A program made the translations under genes and the position numbers. A stretch of 64,000 nucleotides of DNA, from assembly GCA_028023455.1 (NCBI GenBank), contig JAQFVV010012507.1, positions 2,183,456 through 2,247,455 on the forward strand, given 5' to 3'. Below are positions 47,880 through 59,724 of this stretch, piece by piece. The notes below the pieces were generated by a model. That model ran no database searches and had not been told where the DNA came from. It saw only the letters and a list, made by a program, of their open reading frames with translations. This DNA comes from Epiperipatus broadwayi. Taxonomy: Eukaryota > Onychophora > Udeonychophora > Euonychophora > Peripatidae. Within the stretch, counting starts at the first letter, position 1; the number at the start of each line of letters is the position of its first letter.

Positions 47880-49709
47880 ACAAAAGATTAAGGAAAGGTA
47901 TGTATATTTTACCAACTAGTTTCACACTTGGGACAATATTGTTTATTTACAAGACTTGGGAATTTGTTATATAAAATCCCCTCTATCACTCATTTAATAA
48001 ATATAATTTTACAGATACAATTTTATAGTGTTTTATAACTTGTGTGGAGTTAATAAGATAATTCAAGAAAACCTTTGCTATGGAATGTTGTGGATGCCAA
48101 AAATAAATATAAAAGATTGTGACACTTTTGACAGTAAATGATTTATTTGATAATGGGCAAAATATATGATTTCAATCATGTATTTCTTAGGAGAACTATT
48201 ATTTATACTTTTATTCACATTGTTTGGCAAATACATCTTTTAGAAATAAGAGCAAACAATGCGCTTTATTTACGAGATTATATGATATAATAAATAATTT
48301 ACATTTGTCTTTGGGAATCGATAACGGTTTTTCAAAGAAAGCATTTTAACTCAATGAACTGAACGTATTTTTGTTTTACGAAATGAATCATTATCTTCAA
48401 CACATCATTGTGACTTACGAAGGTTAGGTGGACGGTGATCAAATTAAAGACAAGAGTAATGGTATTAGCATACATTAAAGAAATCTGGCCTTCATGGTAT
48501 TTGGATATTTTATCATTTAAAAGAATACTTGAGATGAACTTAGATTTGATATGTCTGCGCATTCTGGCAGAGCGATATCGAAGGAGAGGCTGGGTTTGAG
48601 AGCCCAGATCTGGATGTGCTGTAATTCGTAGCACATAATTTTATAAACCTCACATTTCACAGGGAGAGTATCCCTGATTATGAATGATTTTAAAAAGAAA
48701 TAGGATGGAGCTTCAGGCTTCCGACGTGTCCAATCAAGAAATGGAAAAGATAAAATATCAGAATAAAGGAAGATGTATGCCAGCAACGTTATTGGACATG
48801 AATATAATTTTATAACATAATTTTCATATAATATTATTTTAAAACTTGGAAATTGTCTAACCTCTTGCGCAATAATCTGTTTTCAATCCTGAGTCATTTA
48901 ACAAATGGTAATGAATAATAACTCTTTTCTATATCATTAAACTAATAAAATTTACATTTAAGTTTGATTCCCATATACGTATTAATTAAAGAATTAGCCC
49001 TCCGGGCAATGGTAAGAAAAGGTAGAATTTTATATTAAGTGTCACGATCTTTTATAATAGCAACTAAAAACAAAGTAAAATAAGCATCCACAATAAAATA
49101 CTTTTAGATATACAACCAACCTAGTGAACGATTTTTATTTTAAATAAACAAATGAATATAATTTTACTAATGAATTTAATTATTAAAGTTGCGAGGTTAA
49201 CTGATACCAACATATTAGAGAAAATAATATATATATATATATTAAACAAAATTAGTTGTATAAATTTAATTGAGCCGCATAAAGTTATATAAACATAAAT
49301 TAAGCGTGAAAGCAACATATATTTAGAATTACATAAGTATTAATAAGGGATAACAGAGAGAGAGAGAGTTACAAGAAAAACTAGCAAAACATCATAAATG
49401 GATCTATGAATTAATTTAGCTACAAATTATAAATCACCCATGAATGTTCATATTAAGGCAGCTCTAAATTACATGATTTTACCTAAGATATCAGCATAGC
49501 GGCAGGTAGGCAGGCAGGTTGGCAATTCTATGTCATCTCATTTGGCCGGTCAGATGAAATTTTATGCCTGGTAGACAATCCTCTGAGAGGAAGAAAGAAA
49601 GGCGAACGGCTCCACTATTCATGCTCCATTGCACTAAGCTTCTCTTGACTTTTTAAATGATGGACTGGCAACACTTTTTGAATCAGGAACGTAAAATTCC
49701 ACTCTCCAG

Positions 49710-49858
49710 GTAACTAACTACTTCATCAAGTGAAAGCAACCAATTAATTCATTTATCAAGTGAAAGTAACTAACTGATTTATTAAGTGAAAATAACTAAT
49801 TGATCAAGTGCAAGTAACTAACTTATCAAGTGAAAATAACTGACTGACTTTAAAAAGG
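49710..49858 (+). repeat. degenerate minisatellite
   Basis: Five diverged units of about 22-31 bp built on TTATCAAGTGAAAGTAACTA. Unit length varies because the part between AACTAA and ATCAAG differs between copies. Non-coding. Confidence 0.82.
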
Positions 49859-50369
49859 TCTTATGGGCTCCTTTTTATACCCTCTCTTCCCACCAAGAAT
49901 TGTGATCACTATCTCTATAATCCCCTTACAAACAACATTTAATTAACAACATGTTTTTACACAGATAAGGCTTGAAATACCATTTTTAGCTATTTTAAAT
50001 CATTTGACAACAACTGATAAACGATTTGTTTTCGATTTTAATTGTGATTGACAATTTTAATTAAAGGCAACAAGCTGAATTTAAACAAAGATTATTTCTG
50101 TATTTCGAACCTTCCTCATTTTCTTTGTTGTCACATTAAATACACACACATATAAAAATAATTATAAATTTATAAGCAAATGTACTTTCCAGCAATAAAC
50201 AGCAATAAAATTATTGCTTTATTCATAATATATACATACGCATCACTCAAACTACTGTTTCATTTTTACTAAACAAAATTAAGTTTACCAATCTTTCTAA
50301 TGATTCGGCATACAGTGTGTGAGTGAATAGCATATATTTATAGCAAGGTCTAACTTGCTGACCTCACAG

Positions 50370-50440
50370 GAGGTTAATGTAGATGGTGAAGCATGAAGCT
50401 CGATGATGATTAGACATCGACTGCTTCAATATTTATTATT
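50370..50440. repeat. short interspersed repeat, copy 1
   Basis: GTAGATGGTGAAGCATGAAGCT followed about 15 bases later by GACTGCTTCA resembles the 55300-55370 segment in both words and their spacing. GAAGC and GCTTC make a potential stem. Family unknown. Confidence 0.45.
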
Positions 50441-50465
50441 TCACTATTTTGAAATTTAAGCTTTT

Positions 50466-50735
50466 TCATTTGATCCATAAATTTTTGTTATATTTTGCTC
50501 CCATAATCAAACACATTTGTAGACCCTTATCTTCTTTTAAACACACTAAATCATTATTTAATAGAAAACTTTTACATTTATTAATTTGACGTAACCATTT
50601 ATCATTTCTATTATATATAAAGTTTTTATTTTTAACTTCTTTAACAATATTATTAAAAATATTAGAATTGTGGGAAATCTGAATTGAACTATGGGTATTG
50701 TTAAAGCTTGTCTCATTTTGATTATTCAATGTTAT
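50466..50735 (-). pseudogene. Penelope-like element N-terminal fragment
   Basis: An 87-residue minus-strand frame ending LLNNDLVCLKEDKGLQMCLI followed by MGAKYNKN. This matches the conserved N-terminal segment of Penelope-like reverse transcriptases, where 'ii.kaDKgn.vvvl....Y' precedes the fingers. The upstream part is Asn-rich and without clear match. Orientation agrees with the 45870-47444 fragment, so both probably come from one element split by the 47445-50465 segment. It stops before the fingers and palm. Confidence 0.6.
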
Positions 50736-50740
50736 ATAGT

Positions 50741-52140
50741 TGATAAAGACTACAAAATGTATAGTCGAAAGTACTTCTAAAAATAATATAATTTATGTAA
50801 ATTTTACTGTATTTTGATATATATATTGATTTGTATATTACATATATGTATATATAGTAATGGTATGAAATCTAGATCTAATGAGACATGCAGTAAATAA
50901 TGCTCAATAACAGATCAAATAGGGAATCAACATCAAGTTAATAATTATCTTTTGAGACTGGCTTTAAAGGAAGCAAATTCATATAAAATCTTAGGCTAAT
51001 CATCATCTAGCCATAGACAACTTGGGGCATAATATTGTAAAAGCAATCATCGATACTTCAGATGCATGTACATACATGAATTCTAAAATAATCATAATTA
51101 TAAGCATATCAAACAATGTTGGGATCATTATATTTGCTAATCTTTATCAATGCTTATGAACATCTGGCACCATAAATGTACTGGATGACAATGAATTAGT
51201 TATCATCATGAAACCTATAAAGCAAGTGGAATTTAATTTGTGATTTTTATTATCTTAGTGCCATCTAAATGATTCTACAGTACACCATGCATCTAAATAC
51301 ACAATTTCATATATTGTTAATCTGGAGCTAGTTTGATACCACAAGTGAAGAAGGGAAAATATATAACTTAATCTATTCCTTAGTATTAAGTAAATTTACT
51401 GGAATAACTTAAAAGTAATAATAACATAATTAATTGATTAATTAGAATTAAAACTAATAATAATAAATGAAAAGTCTGAAAACTATTCTACCTTAGAAAT
51501 ACATCATTCTGATTTGACTTTTTAGAAATATTTTAAAATGTTAACAAGATATTGAAAATCTAACCAATAAAATTTACAGAAATATATATAAATAAGTTGT
51601 TTACATAATAAATTTACATATAAGTATATGTACACAAATGTACATGTATGATATTGCAAAATATTCCAGTTGTTATTTTTACTTTCATTATCTATATAAG
51701 CTAGAATTAGTTTATTTTAACAAAATATAAACAATTAAATATTAAACACATGCATATTCTGATATGAAATAAAATAGTGTTTAATTATTAATTCTTAATT
51801 TTAAGTTATAAACCGAATTATTTATTGCAATCCAATTATAATAAACACTGGCATATTAGAATTTGATCACAAAATCTAGTTAAGGCATATGACATTATCA
51901 TTATATTTTTAAACTCTAAAACCAGTCTTTTTATGAATTATCTAACAAAATTCAAGAAAATATACCTATGATTTAATATATTCTATAGGTTTTTAAACTT
52001 ATTTCTCTTCTTTCTTTGATCAGTCAATCATTATTTTAATGTTTATGTGTTATTTAAGATTTATATTTATTTGGGTTGAAGCCTATTTCTAGAACTAAAT
52101 AGATTTAATTTAAATTTTGTACATTTGGTTTCAATGACAA
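50741..52140. other. AT-rich non-coding stretch
   Basis: No gene, RNA or repeat boundary that I can support. Confidence 0.45.
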
Positions 52141-52284
52141 TACTTATTCAAGGTTGCCTTGCCTAACAGCATTAGTAGACCATATTTCAAACTATATTCA
52201 TATGTGTACTGGTCAAAACATGTTTATCCATCTAACATGGGCTGGAACTCGCAAAATGTACTTCAAACTCAGTCAAGCCAGATA

Positions 52285-52365
52285 TTTAGGTCAAGGACCA
52301 GCCTGTATTCGAACCCACTCTCTAAGCCCCAGATCAAACACCTAATGGACAAAATTATAGTGATG
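52285..52365 (-). repeat. tRNA-like segment (possible SINE head)
   Basis: On the minus strand CCATTAGGTGTTTGATCTGG is followed by GAGTGGGTTCGAATACAGG, a strong B box. The sequence to about 52140 has a higher GC content than its surroundings and may be the SINE body. Open frames through it are not considered coding. No tail or duplication found. Confidence 0.45.
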
Positions 52366-52379
52366 GCACATGAGAATTA

Positions 52380-53635
52380 ATTCTTAATCTGGCCCACTAG
52401 AAAATCGGAGAAGACAACGAGACATCTATTACTATGACTAAACTAAAATATATATAAGCCTGGCTGTATGTTTGAAAGTGGAGAAAAGAGGAATAGGAAC
52501 TACTCAAACAAGTTGACAATAAAATATAGTTTAATATAATGACAAATTATTATACATATGACTTAGTTAATTGCATACATTAGTATGTGCATGAATGAGC
52601 AAGCAGTAGATGATTACATAATGTCATTCATGTTATTATTTCTCATATGCTCTTTTATTAGCTAAATAATATATACTATACATAAAGACATGTCTTTGGT
52701 GGGTCCCATATTAAGACGCCAATCGATTATTAGAAAGAATTACATAGTATTGCTATTAACGCTTTGGATTAGGGTTCTGAAATGTGGTGACTAACATTAT
52801 TTAGGGGAGCATTCTGAGATTCATTACAGATATAATACAAACTATTTTCACACCATTACGGTCGTGAAAATAAATAAAATACATTTGAAAACATATTTGA
52901 TTATATGACAAAAATATTTAATGAAAATTCTGTTAATTAGCGCTGGTAAGAAGAACGCTTTATTTTCCTCTAGGCATATACTCTTAAATACAGTAATACA
53001 TTATGACGGTGGGACTGTATAATAAGATTGAAATAACATTATAAATTAACAAAGTTAATAATATTCGGCATATATATATATATTGAGCAGAGTGCAATTT
53101 TAATATTATTACAGCACTAAAATTTGGTCATAAGCAAAAGAAATAATAATAATGTGAAGTTTGAGTGTTACTGACATAATAGCCAAAAAAATAACTAAGA
53201 GGAAATGGTCGTGTTTCTGGACGAGAACAAAGTCTAAGCCCCCTTCTTGGGCAGTGCTTAGAGAAAAGTGGGTAGGCATGGCGTGGCCCAGACTTTTGCT
53301 GGTGTAACCGACTCAAGAGGCCTTTTCTATGAAGAAGTGAATATGCATAGCATGTGCCAAATTTAGGGGAATCACCACCAGAGGCATTTTTATATGAAAT
53401 AAATGTGGTTCCGGATAATTCAACTATCTATGGAATGAGATATGAGAAATCTATAGGTTCAAACTTGTCACAACCCCCAGATTAGAAGACTAGAAGCACA
53501 TAATATATATACGAAGATAGGCCAAAGTCAGTAATGTGGTATGGATGAATGTCACTAACAACATGAAATATAATTTACTGCTTTAAAATAGATGACACTT
53601 GTTTGAATGTCATAATTTATATAAATAAGATGCTA
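52380..53635. other. non-coding stretch with GC-richer blocks
   Basis: A block at about 53200-53340 (CTAAGCCCCCTTCTTGGGCA, GGCGTGGCCCAGAC) is much richer in GC than average and contains a local hairpin, GCCCCCTTCTTGGGC. It may be a repeat of unknown family. A 62-codon minus-strand frame through it has no recognisable domain. Confidence 0.35.
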
Positions 53636-53640
53636 TGCCA

Positions 53641-53728
53641 CTAGAATATATACATAGAGAGATTTAGATTTCAAATTAATAAAACTAGAATATATACAGA
53701 GAGAGATTTAGATTTCAAATTAATAAAA
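53641..53728. repeat. 44-bp tandem duplication
   Basis: CTAGAATATATACATAGAGA plus GATTTAGATTTCAAATTAAT and AAAA occurs twice in a row with a single difference (CATA against CAGA). Period 44 bp. Confidence 0.92.
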
Positions 53729-56220
53729 TATAAGTTAAGATTTGACCCTCTCCTTTTCTGCTATTTAAAATAAATAAATCTCAACTTCGTTGATTTTATA
53801 ATAACTGGAATATTTAAGTACTGTATTTGATATTTTAAGAGTAAATAAAAAAAAAAAAATGTTGCAGTTATATAGAAAGCAGATAATTGGTCACTTTTTC
53901 AGAATTGAATAACATTTATAAAATAAATAAGGTTTCAAAGAGTTAATTAGCTTGAATTCTGGATTCACCCCGGGTAGAAAATCCAGAGTTAAACAAATAT
54001 ATATATATATATATTTTTATACTAAAACATAAATAAAATGTTGGCTTGTAAAACAATCTGGCAAGTGTATTAATTAATAATGCATTATATTTTAAGGGGA
54101 TGTTAATAATCTTATTTCATGGAGGTTTAATTAAAAGAAAGAAAAAATTTTAGAAGTTCAACTAGTCAGATTGTTTAAGATTGGCATATTAATAATAAAA
54201 GTATACATATAAAGTCAAGTAATAAATAAATAGAAATTATTGAGACCGCACCAAATTTAAAGAAAATTAGAGCATATGAGAGATTAGATTTATAGAAATT
54301 ATTCAAGAGCAAATTACATTTTAGAAAAGTTATAAAATTAAATTATACATTAGGAGAAATTGATAATAGAGTTTGAGACTAGTTAGGCAAGCTAGATTTA
54401 ATTTCAATGGTGACGGTTTGAAATAATTTACCTTGGACAATTTTAAGAGTTCATATTAAAAAGTCCAGCTCATGCATGGCAATTGGTTTTTAAATAACAG
54501 CAAGCTTTTATTCAGCATTCCACAATGCTCCAGTCAGGCTCTTGCTTCAATCTATGGAGCATGGTATAATGGCAGTGACAGATGATGACCCAACAGGGCC
54601 GAGAAAGGTGGTGGACTTACTACTACATCATTATTTTTTTAACTTTTGCACCAGCGTAGGTTATGTTCACTGCAGTTCTTTCAATAGTAGCTAATCTCTT
54701 GGTGATTTAAAAACTGGCCATTTTATACTTTGCCCAGGTATTTCTGGTATGCTTTAAATTACTTAGTTCATTGTTTTTGAAAGATGCAACTGTTAGATAA
54801 CATCCAAAAATAAATTCAAATCTATTTCCAGATTAGAAATAGATTTGACAAAATGTTTATAACAAAAGAAAATCTTTTTTATCTTAATCCCCATTTTATT
54901 TTAAATAAAAACTTTAATTAAAAATACCTTCCCCTGATTAAAATAGTAGTGTTTCCAACCCTTTAATTATTTTTGGACAATCAACTGTCGCAGCTATTGG
55001 ATTTTATAAAATACAGTTTAATAGGAAAAAAAGTGCTTTAAAAAGAAAAAAGTTGTATAAATGACATATAATAAAATATTTACAAAAAAATCAATATTTT
55101 GTTAGTATTTTGCTCCTTTATATATATATTTGAGCTGCACCTACGTACATTTAATAAAAAGAACTAATAATTAATAATAATTAAAAAAAATGTTATCGAA
55201 ACGTTAAAATTTTTTAACTTAGGCGCGCATCTCAAATATATACATAATATATATATATATACAGAACAAAAGGAGGAGCGGGATGGGATATAGGGTTTGA
55301 ATATAGGTTAGTAGGTGGAAACATGAAGCTCAATTTCAAGCTAAGATTGACTGCTTCATATGGTTTGATAAGTTTTCAGTTATGCACAATTGACAACACT
55401 GTATTTTTTAAGCACATACTTTTAATTTTAGGAAGATATTTTAAATGCATTTACAATTAATAAAGATTGAAATCTTAATTTCTTTTAATTGTTTACCTAA
55501 AATTTGTTTTTTTAATTTTGTAACAGAGGTGTAATGCTTATGAATTTAATTTCAAATACTGGAATCTTTCAATAATGCTTATGTTCTCAGTTTTTAAAAT
55601 TGAATATAAATAACTTTTTTATTTATGATAAATGATTTCAAAAAAACTATAGTGATATTGGGGTTAGACTGAAATACTAAAGTATAATCTATATAAAAAT
55701 AGTTTTTAGAAAAGTGATGAATAATGTAATAAAATGGAAAAAAAAAAGTTCTTAAACGACAACAGTGTCCATAAATTAATAAATTTATGGATCCTCCATG
55801 TATGTAAATTAACCACAATTATGGTTGAAAACATTTTTTTTTAGTACATTACTCATCAAATTAAATAAAAGTAGTATTTTAGAAAATATTTTTGTATATA
55901 TTATTTTCTTTTTGGACATTTTTGCTTTTCAATTGCAAACTTATTCATTACATTCAAACAAATTAAAACAATTAAATACTTTAAATAATTAGTTGCAGTC
56001 ATAATACTTTAAATAATATATCTCTATTAATATATATTTTGCTCACTAGCCAATTTCTTCCATTTGTGCTTCATATATTTAATATATCCGGTATATGAGT
56101 GCAGACTTTCACACTCTCCACCACTCCACACACTACCTCATAACACTGATACATTTGACCACATATATGTTGAAAAGATAAATAAATATATTTGTAAAAT
56201 AGATTTTATGGATGAATAAT
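53729..56220. other. AT-rich non-coding stretch
   Basis: Contains the second copy of a short repeat at about 55300-55370 (GTAGGTGGAAACATGAAGCT, then GACTGCTTCA) and (TA)n runs near 54000 and 55248. No gene supported. The exon expected to complete the PDZ domain was not found here. Confidence 0.4.
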
Positions 56221-56240
56221 ATATATATATATATATATAT

Positions 56241-57973
56241 TGTAAATATCAATAGGTCGATATTTATATTTTAAAAATTTGTTATTTGTTATTAAAAAAA
56301 AAAAAATCTCTTTAAGTTGAAGTTTACATATGAAATATTTAAATTTTTCTTTTATGTTTATTAAATATAGTTATTATTTGAAGTTATTATTTTATTTATA
56401 TATATTGATAGTACATCATTATAAACATTTAATTATTAAAATAAATAAGGACATATAAATTATTAATTATAAAAAAAAGATTATTTTATTTACAATGATT
56501 ACTAAATGTAATAAATAATTATTTATGTATATTTTAAAAGATGTTAAATTTTCGATTTGATACTTTTTATATGTATACTTGATATTTTATTTTTATTTTG
56601 ATGTTAATTGTTGTAAAAGAGAACATATATATATAACATGAGTTTTAAAATAGCATCTGCTGGCATGAAACCACGCGACAATAATAAGGAAGCCATTATT
56701 AGGATTATTGCTTATTAAAAAATGGGATATAGAACAAACAACTGAAGGATAGAATTTTATTACATTTTATTTCTTTAAAGTTTACCATTTTTAAAATACT
56801 GAAGTAACGTATATATATTTTGTAATAAACATATAAATTATGACGGGGTAATAAGGATATATCGCAGCTAGGGCTGCATCATCATCATCGCTTTCATATA
56901 TTCTAAAGCAATTTTTCAATGGAACAACTAAAATTTCAACGTATAAATTTCATCGCGTCTGGAATTAAAAGCTGGCATAGCTATCTTAAATGTATTATCG
57001 TCAATTTAATTCTAATCCGGAAGTAATTGTAATTGAAGTACTGGATTTAACATTTTAATAAAATATGCATATATTCAAGAATTAATAATCTTCTTTAATG
57101 AAATCGTTTCGTCGTTCTTTTAATAGAATGCATTCTAAAAATAAAATAATAAAATATACAGATGAAAAAACTCATGGACTAAATTAATTCTTAAAAGGAC
57201 AATTAACTAAGTGAACTTTTAAAAAGGTATTTAATAATTTTATATATATATGTGTGATGTGTGGATATACAATTTTTGAGATTGATATATTTTTTTTTTT
57301 TTGTTTATTTTTTTTTTCATTGTAAAATGTAACGTTTGTGAATGATCAATTTAAGCGTCTTGTTCTATTATAACATTAAACGTATAACAGATGATGTTTA
57401 AGATAAATATTTAAATAATTTTAAAATCTGAAAATATAATTTATAAGTTGAGGTACTATATATTAATTATTATCTTTATATTATAACTATTAGGCAGAAA
57501 TATGTCTTTATATATTTATTGTTTATATTAATATTGAAACATTAATATTATTTAAAGTCAAACGATAACATAAAATAAAGATGTGCTATTTATTTTTATA
57601 AATAATGCCTTTGTAATTATTTAAAGATCTCATTGATTAGTATGATTTTAGATTTGTTTTATATAAAGCTAGCTGGGAGGGCAATTTAAACAATTTATTA
57701 AAATATAATTGGAACAAGTTTATTTTTCTTCATTCTTTAATATAAATGGAATAACTCATATACATTCCATTATATTTAACTTGCTTAATTATGAGCTACC
57801 ATATAGTTTCCATTACATTATTTATATAACCGGGATAATTTTGTCTTTCTTCAATTTAAATGGAATGTAGCAAGTACGATCCATTACATTTGGCTTACCC
57901 AAACATGGGCTACCTTAAGTTCCATTACATTTGGAGCATCCAAGTGAGGCTCTGAATTATAGGTTCCATTACA
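56241..57973 (+). repeat. 5' LTR of element 2
   Basis: Its extent is defined by alignment to the 3' LTR: both start TGTAAATATCAATAGGTCGA and both end AGGTTCCATTACA. Inside, near 56873-56895, is GCAGCTAGGGCTGCATCATC. The last ~210 bp are made of 41-47-bp repeats (separate entry). Confidence 0.92.
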
Positions 57974-58040
57974 TTTGGCTAGTCCAATCGTGGGGCTGCT
58001 ACATATACGTTTCCATTACATTTGGCGCAACAACTAGGGC
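57765..58040 (+). repeat. array of LTR-end and primer-site-like modules with stem-loops
   Basis: CCATTACATTTGG begins at 57881, 57922, 57966 and 58013 (spacing 41, 44 and 47 bp), with more diverged starts near 57765 and 57808. Each CCATTACA resembles the LTR terminus. Each following TTTGG is the start of a primer-site-like word. In three units it is part of a small stem-loop: TTTGGCTTACCCAAA, TTGGAGCATCCAA and TTGGCTAGTCCAA. The last unit instead reads TTTGGCGCAACAACTAGGGC, close to element 1's primer-binding site. The third unit is where the LTR ends by alignment. Confidence 0.8.
57976..58040 (+). other. candidate primer-binding sites of element 2
   Basis: Two candidates. TGGCTAGTCCAATCGTGGGG at 57976 is in the expected place, two bases after the aligned LTR end. 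TGGCGCAACAACTAGGGC at 58023 closely resembles the site of element 1 but lies 47 bp further on, after another copy of the LTR-end motif. The sequence cannot decide which is used. Confidence 0.6.
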
Positions 58041-59724
58041 TAGAAATAAGCTAATTAGGGCTTGAAATACCCCACATACTTGAGATTAAGATGTCTAGTA
58101 TATATATTAATATGAGATGTATGGTTTAAAGAAAGAGAAGCATTTTTGTGTGTTTAATTTTTTTTATATAAATGGAAATATTTTAGCCTTATGTTTAGAT
58201 GGTGATGGTTAATATTATTGTATTTTTTTTTAGTGATGAAAGATAAATATAGTCATGAAGCAGTTTAATTTCAATTTAAAAAGTATATTGATGGTGTTGA
58301 ATTATAGTATAATAATTTTGTACATATTTGGAAAGTTTGAGTTGTAGAAAATCTATAATTTTGAAGGTTGGATGGGATATTTGATTGTTGGAGTTTGGTT
58401 GGTTCTGTTGCAGGTATTGATGTTGAGTGGGGAGTTTTGTCATTGTCTTGAGGATGTGATGCATTCATGTCACTTGTGATTGATTAGTCTCATTCATTGC
58501 TCCAACCCAAATCTTGATGTTTATTATTATTTATCATGAAGCAGTTAACAGTAGTCCTGCCATGATTTTATCTTTAAAACTCCAGAGAGAGTAAGATATA
58601 ATTATTTTAATATAAGTATAATATTTGCCTCTAAGTCTCCCAAAGATGAGCAAGGAAATATTTATAAATAATAGCCCCTAAGACTTAAATATAAGCAGGG
58701 TAGTGTAATGGTGTTCTAAGAAAAATTATTATGGGTTGTAGTAGATAGGATAGAATGAAATGTGATAGTCATCTAAGTGTTCATGAAACATTGTATGCTT
58801 TGGGAGTAATGATTGAATTCTTTTATCTACATCAAAGTTGTGAAGTGCTAATCAATCTTTTGGTTGTCAATATCTGTCGGATCTTTGGAGGAATAGATAA
58901 GTATATAACTTAAATATATAACACCAAACTTAAGAGTTTGATTAATTGATTATTGTTTGTAACAAATAATCTATTACATTGATTATCAATTAGGGTTTGA
59001 AAACAAACATATCGATGTTTTATTTTTTTTTGTAAGTGACTTTTAAACATGAAATTCAATTAGTGAATATTTGTTAGTAGTAAACTGCATTAGTACAATT
59101 TTAGTAAAATATTTCGAGCACAAAAGTTAATAATAAGTGAAGTGGATATTTTTTTTTATGTGTATAAAATGGTATTAAGTATTAAAGTCCAGAAAATTTA
59201 TAGGTATCGATTTAAGTATTTTATATTTAACTACCATTATTTTGAATGAGAAAGTTGTCTCACTATATTATCAAATTAGTTATTTTAAGGCATGTGAACA
59301 TTTAGTTGTAGTTTAAATATTTCAAGGTTATATTGAATTTGATATGAAGTATCCACATTTTAATATAGTATAAGTGTAGAATATTTATTATCATTAAATA
59401 TAAATAAATGTTATTTAGTGATATCAGTTGTTACTCTCTGCATATATATATTTTAGAGAAATTTGTTGATGTTATGGTGATAGATAAGATTATTTTTTTT
59501 TTAAGCCAAGAAGTTCATGAGTTCAAATAAGTAAAATTTAGATTGTCAGATAGCTATTATATATTATAAGATTAAAAAGGCTTGTATTTTTAGTTAAAAA
59601 ATTGCTTGTTGGAATAATGATTGGAGATGGTGAGCCCTTGATCTGTGATAGTTACTATATAGAAATATATATATATATCTTAGATTTTATTTTATGAGTA
59701 TATAATATTGTATTATTAATAATA
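58041..59724 (+). other. untranslated leader of element 2
   Basis: About 1.7 kb without a plus-strand open frame of note. Short minus-strand frames at 58271-58468 have no recognisable domain. It probably carries packaging and initiation signals, but none can be identified by eye. Confidence 0.5.

Larger units (their letters stand above)
47445..50465. other. 3-kb interruption inside the Penelope-like element
   Basis: This separates the two halves of the Penelope-like element and so was probably inserted or rearranged. It contains a possible tRNA-like stretch at about 47625-47690 (GCGGTAGAGCATAAGAG), a tandem duplication at 47787-47879, a slightly GC-richer unassigned block at 48520-48740 and another at 49495-49700, and a degenerate minisatellite at 49710-49858. 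No coding domain recognised. Confidence 0.4.

Noticed and set aside
48332-48786. Minus-strand frames of 89-100 codons
   Set aside because: No recognisable domain; codon-like composition only reflects a GC-richer block, possibly an unknown repeat.
52154-52380. Two overlapping plus-strand frames
   Set aside because: They cover a probable SINE with a strong minus-strand B box; coding not supported.
58013-58020. Placing the 5' LTR end of element 2 at 58020
   Set aside because: The 3' LTR stops at the equivalent of 57973 and both LTRs then have 1733 bp; kept only as a finding about repeated ends.
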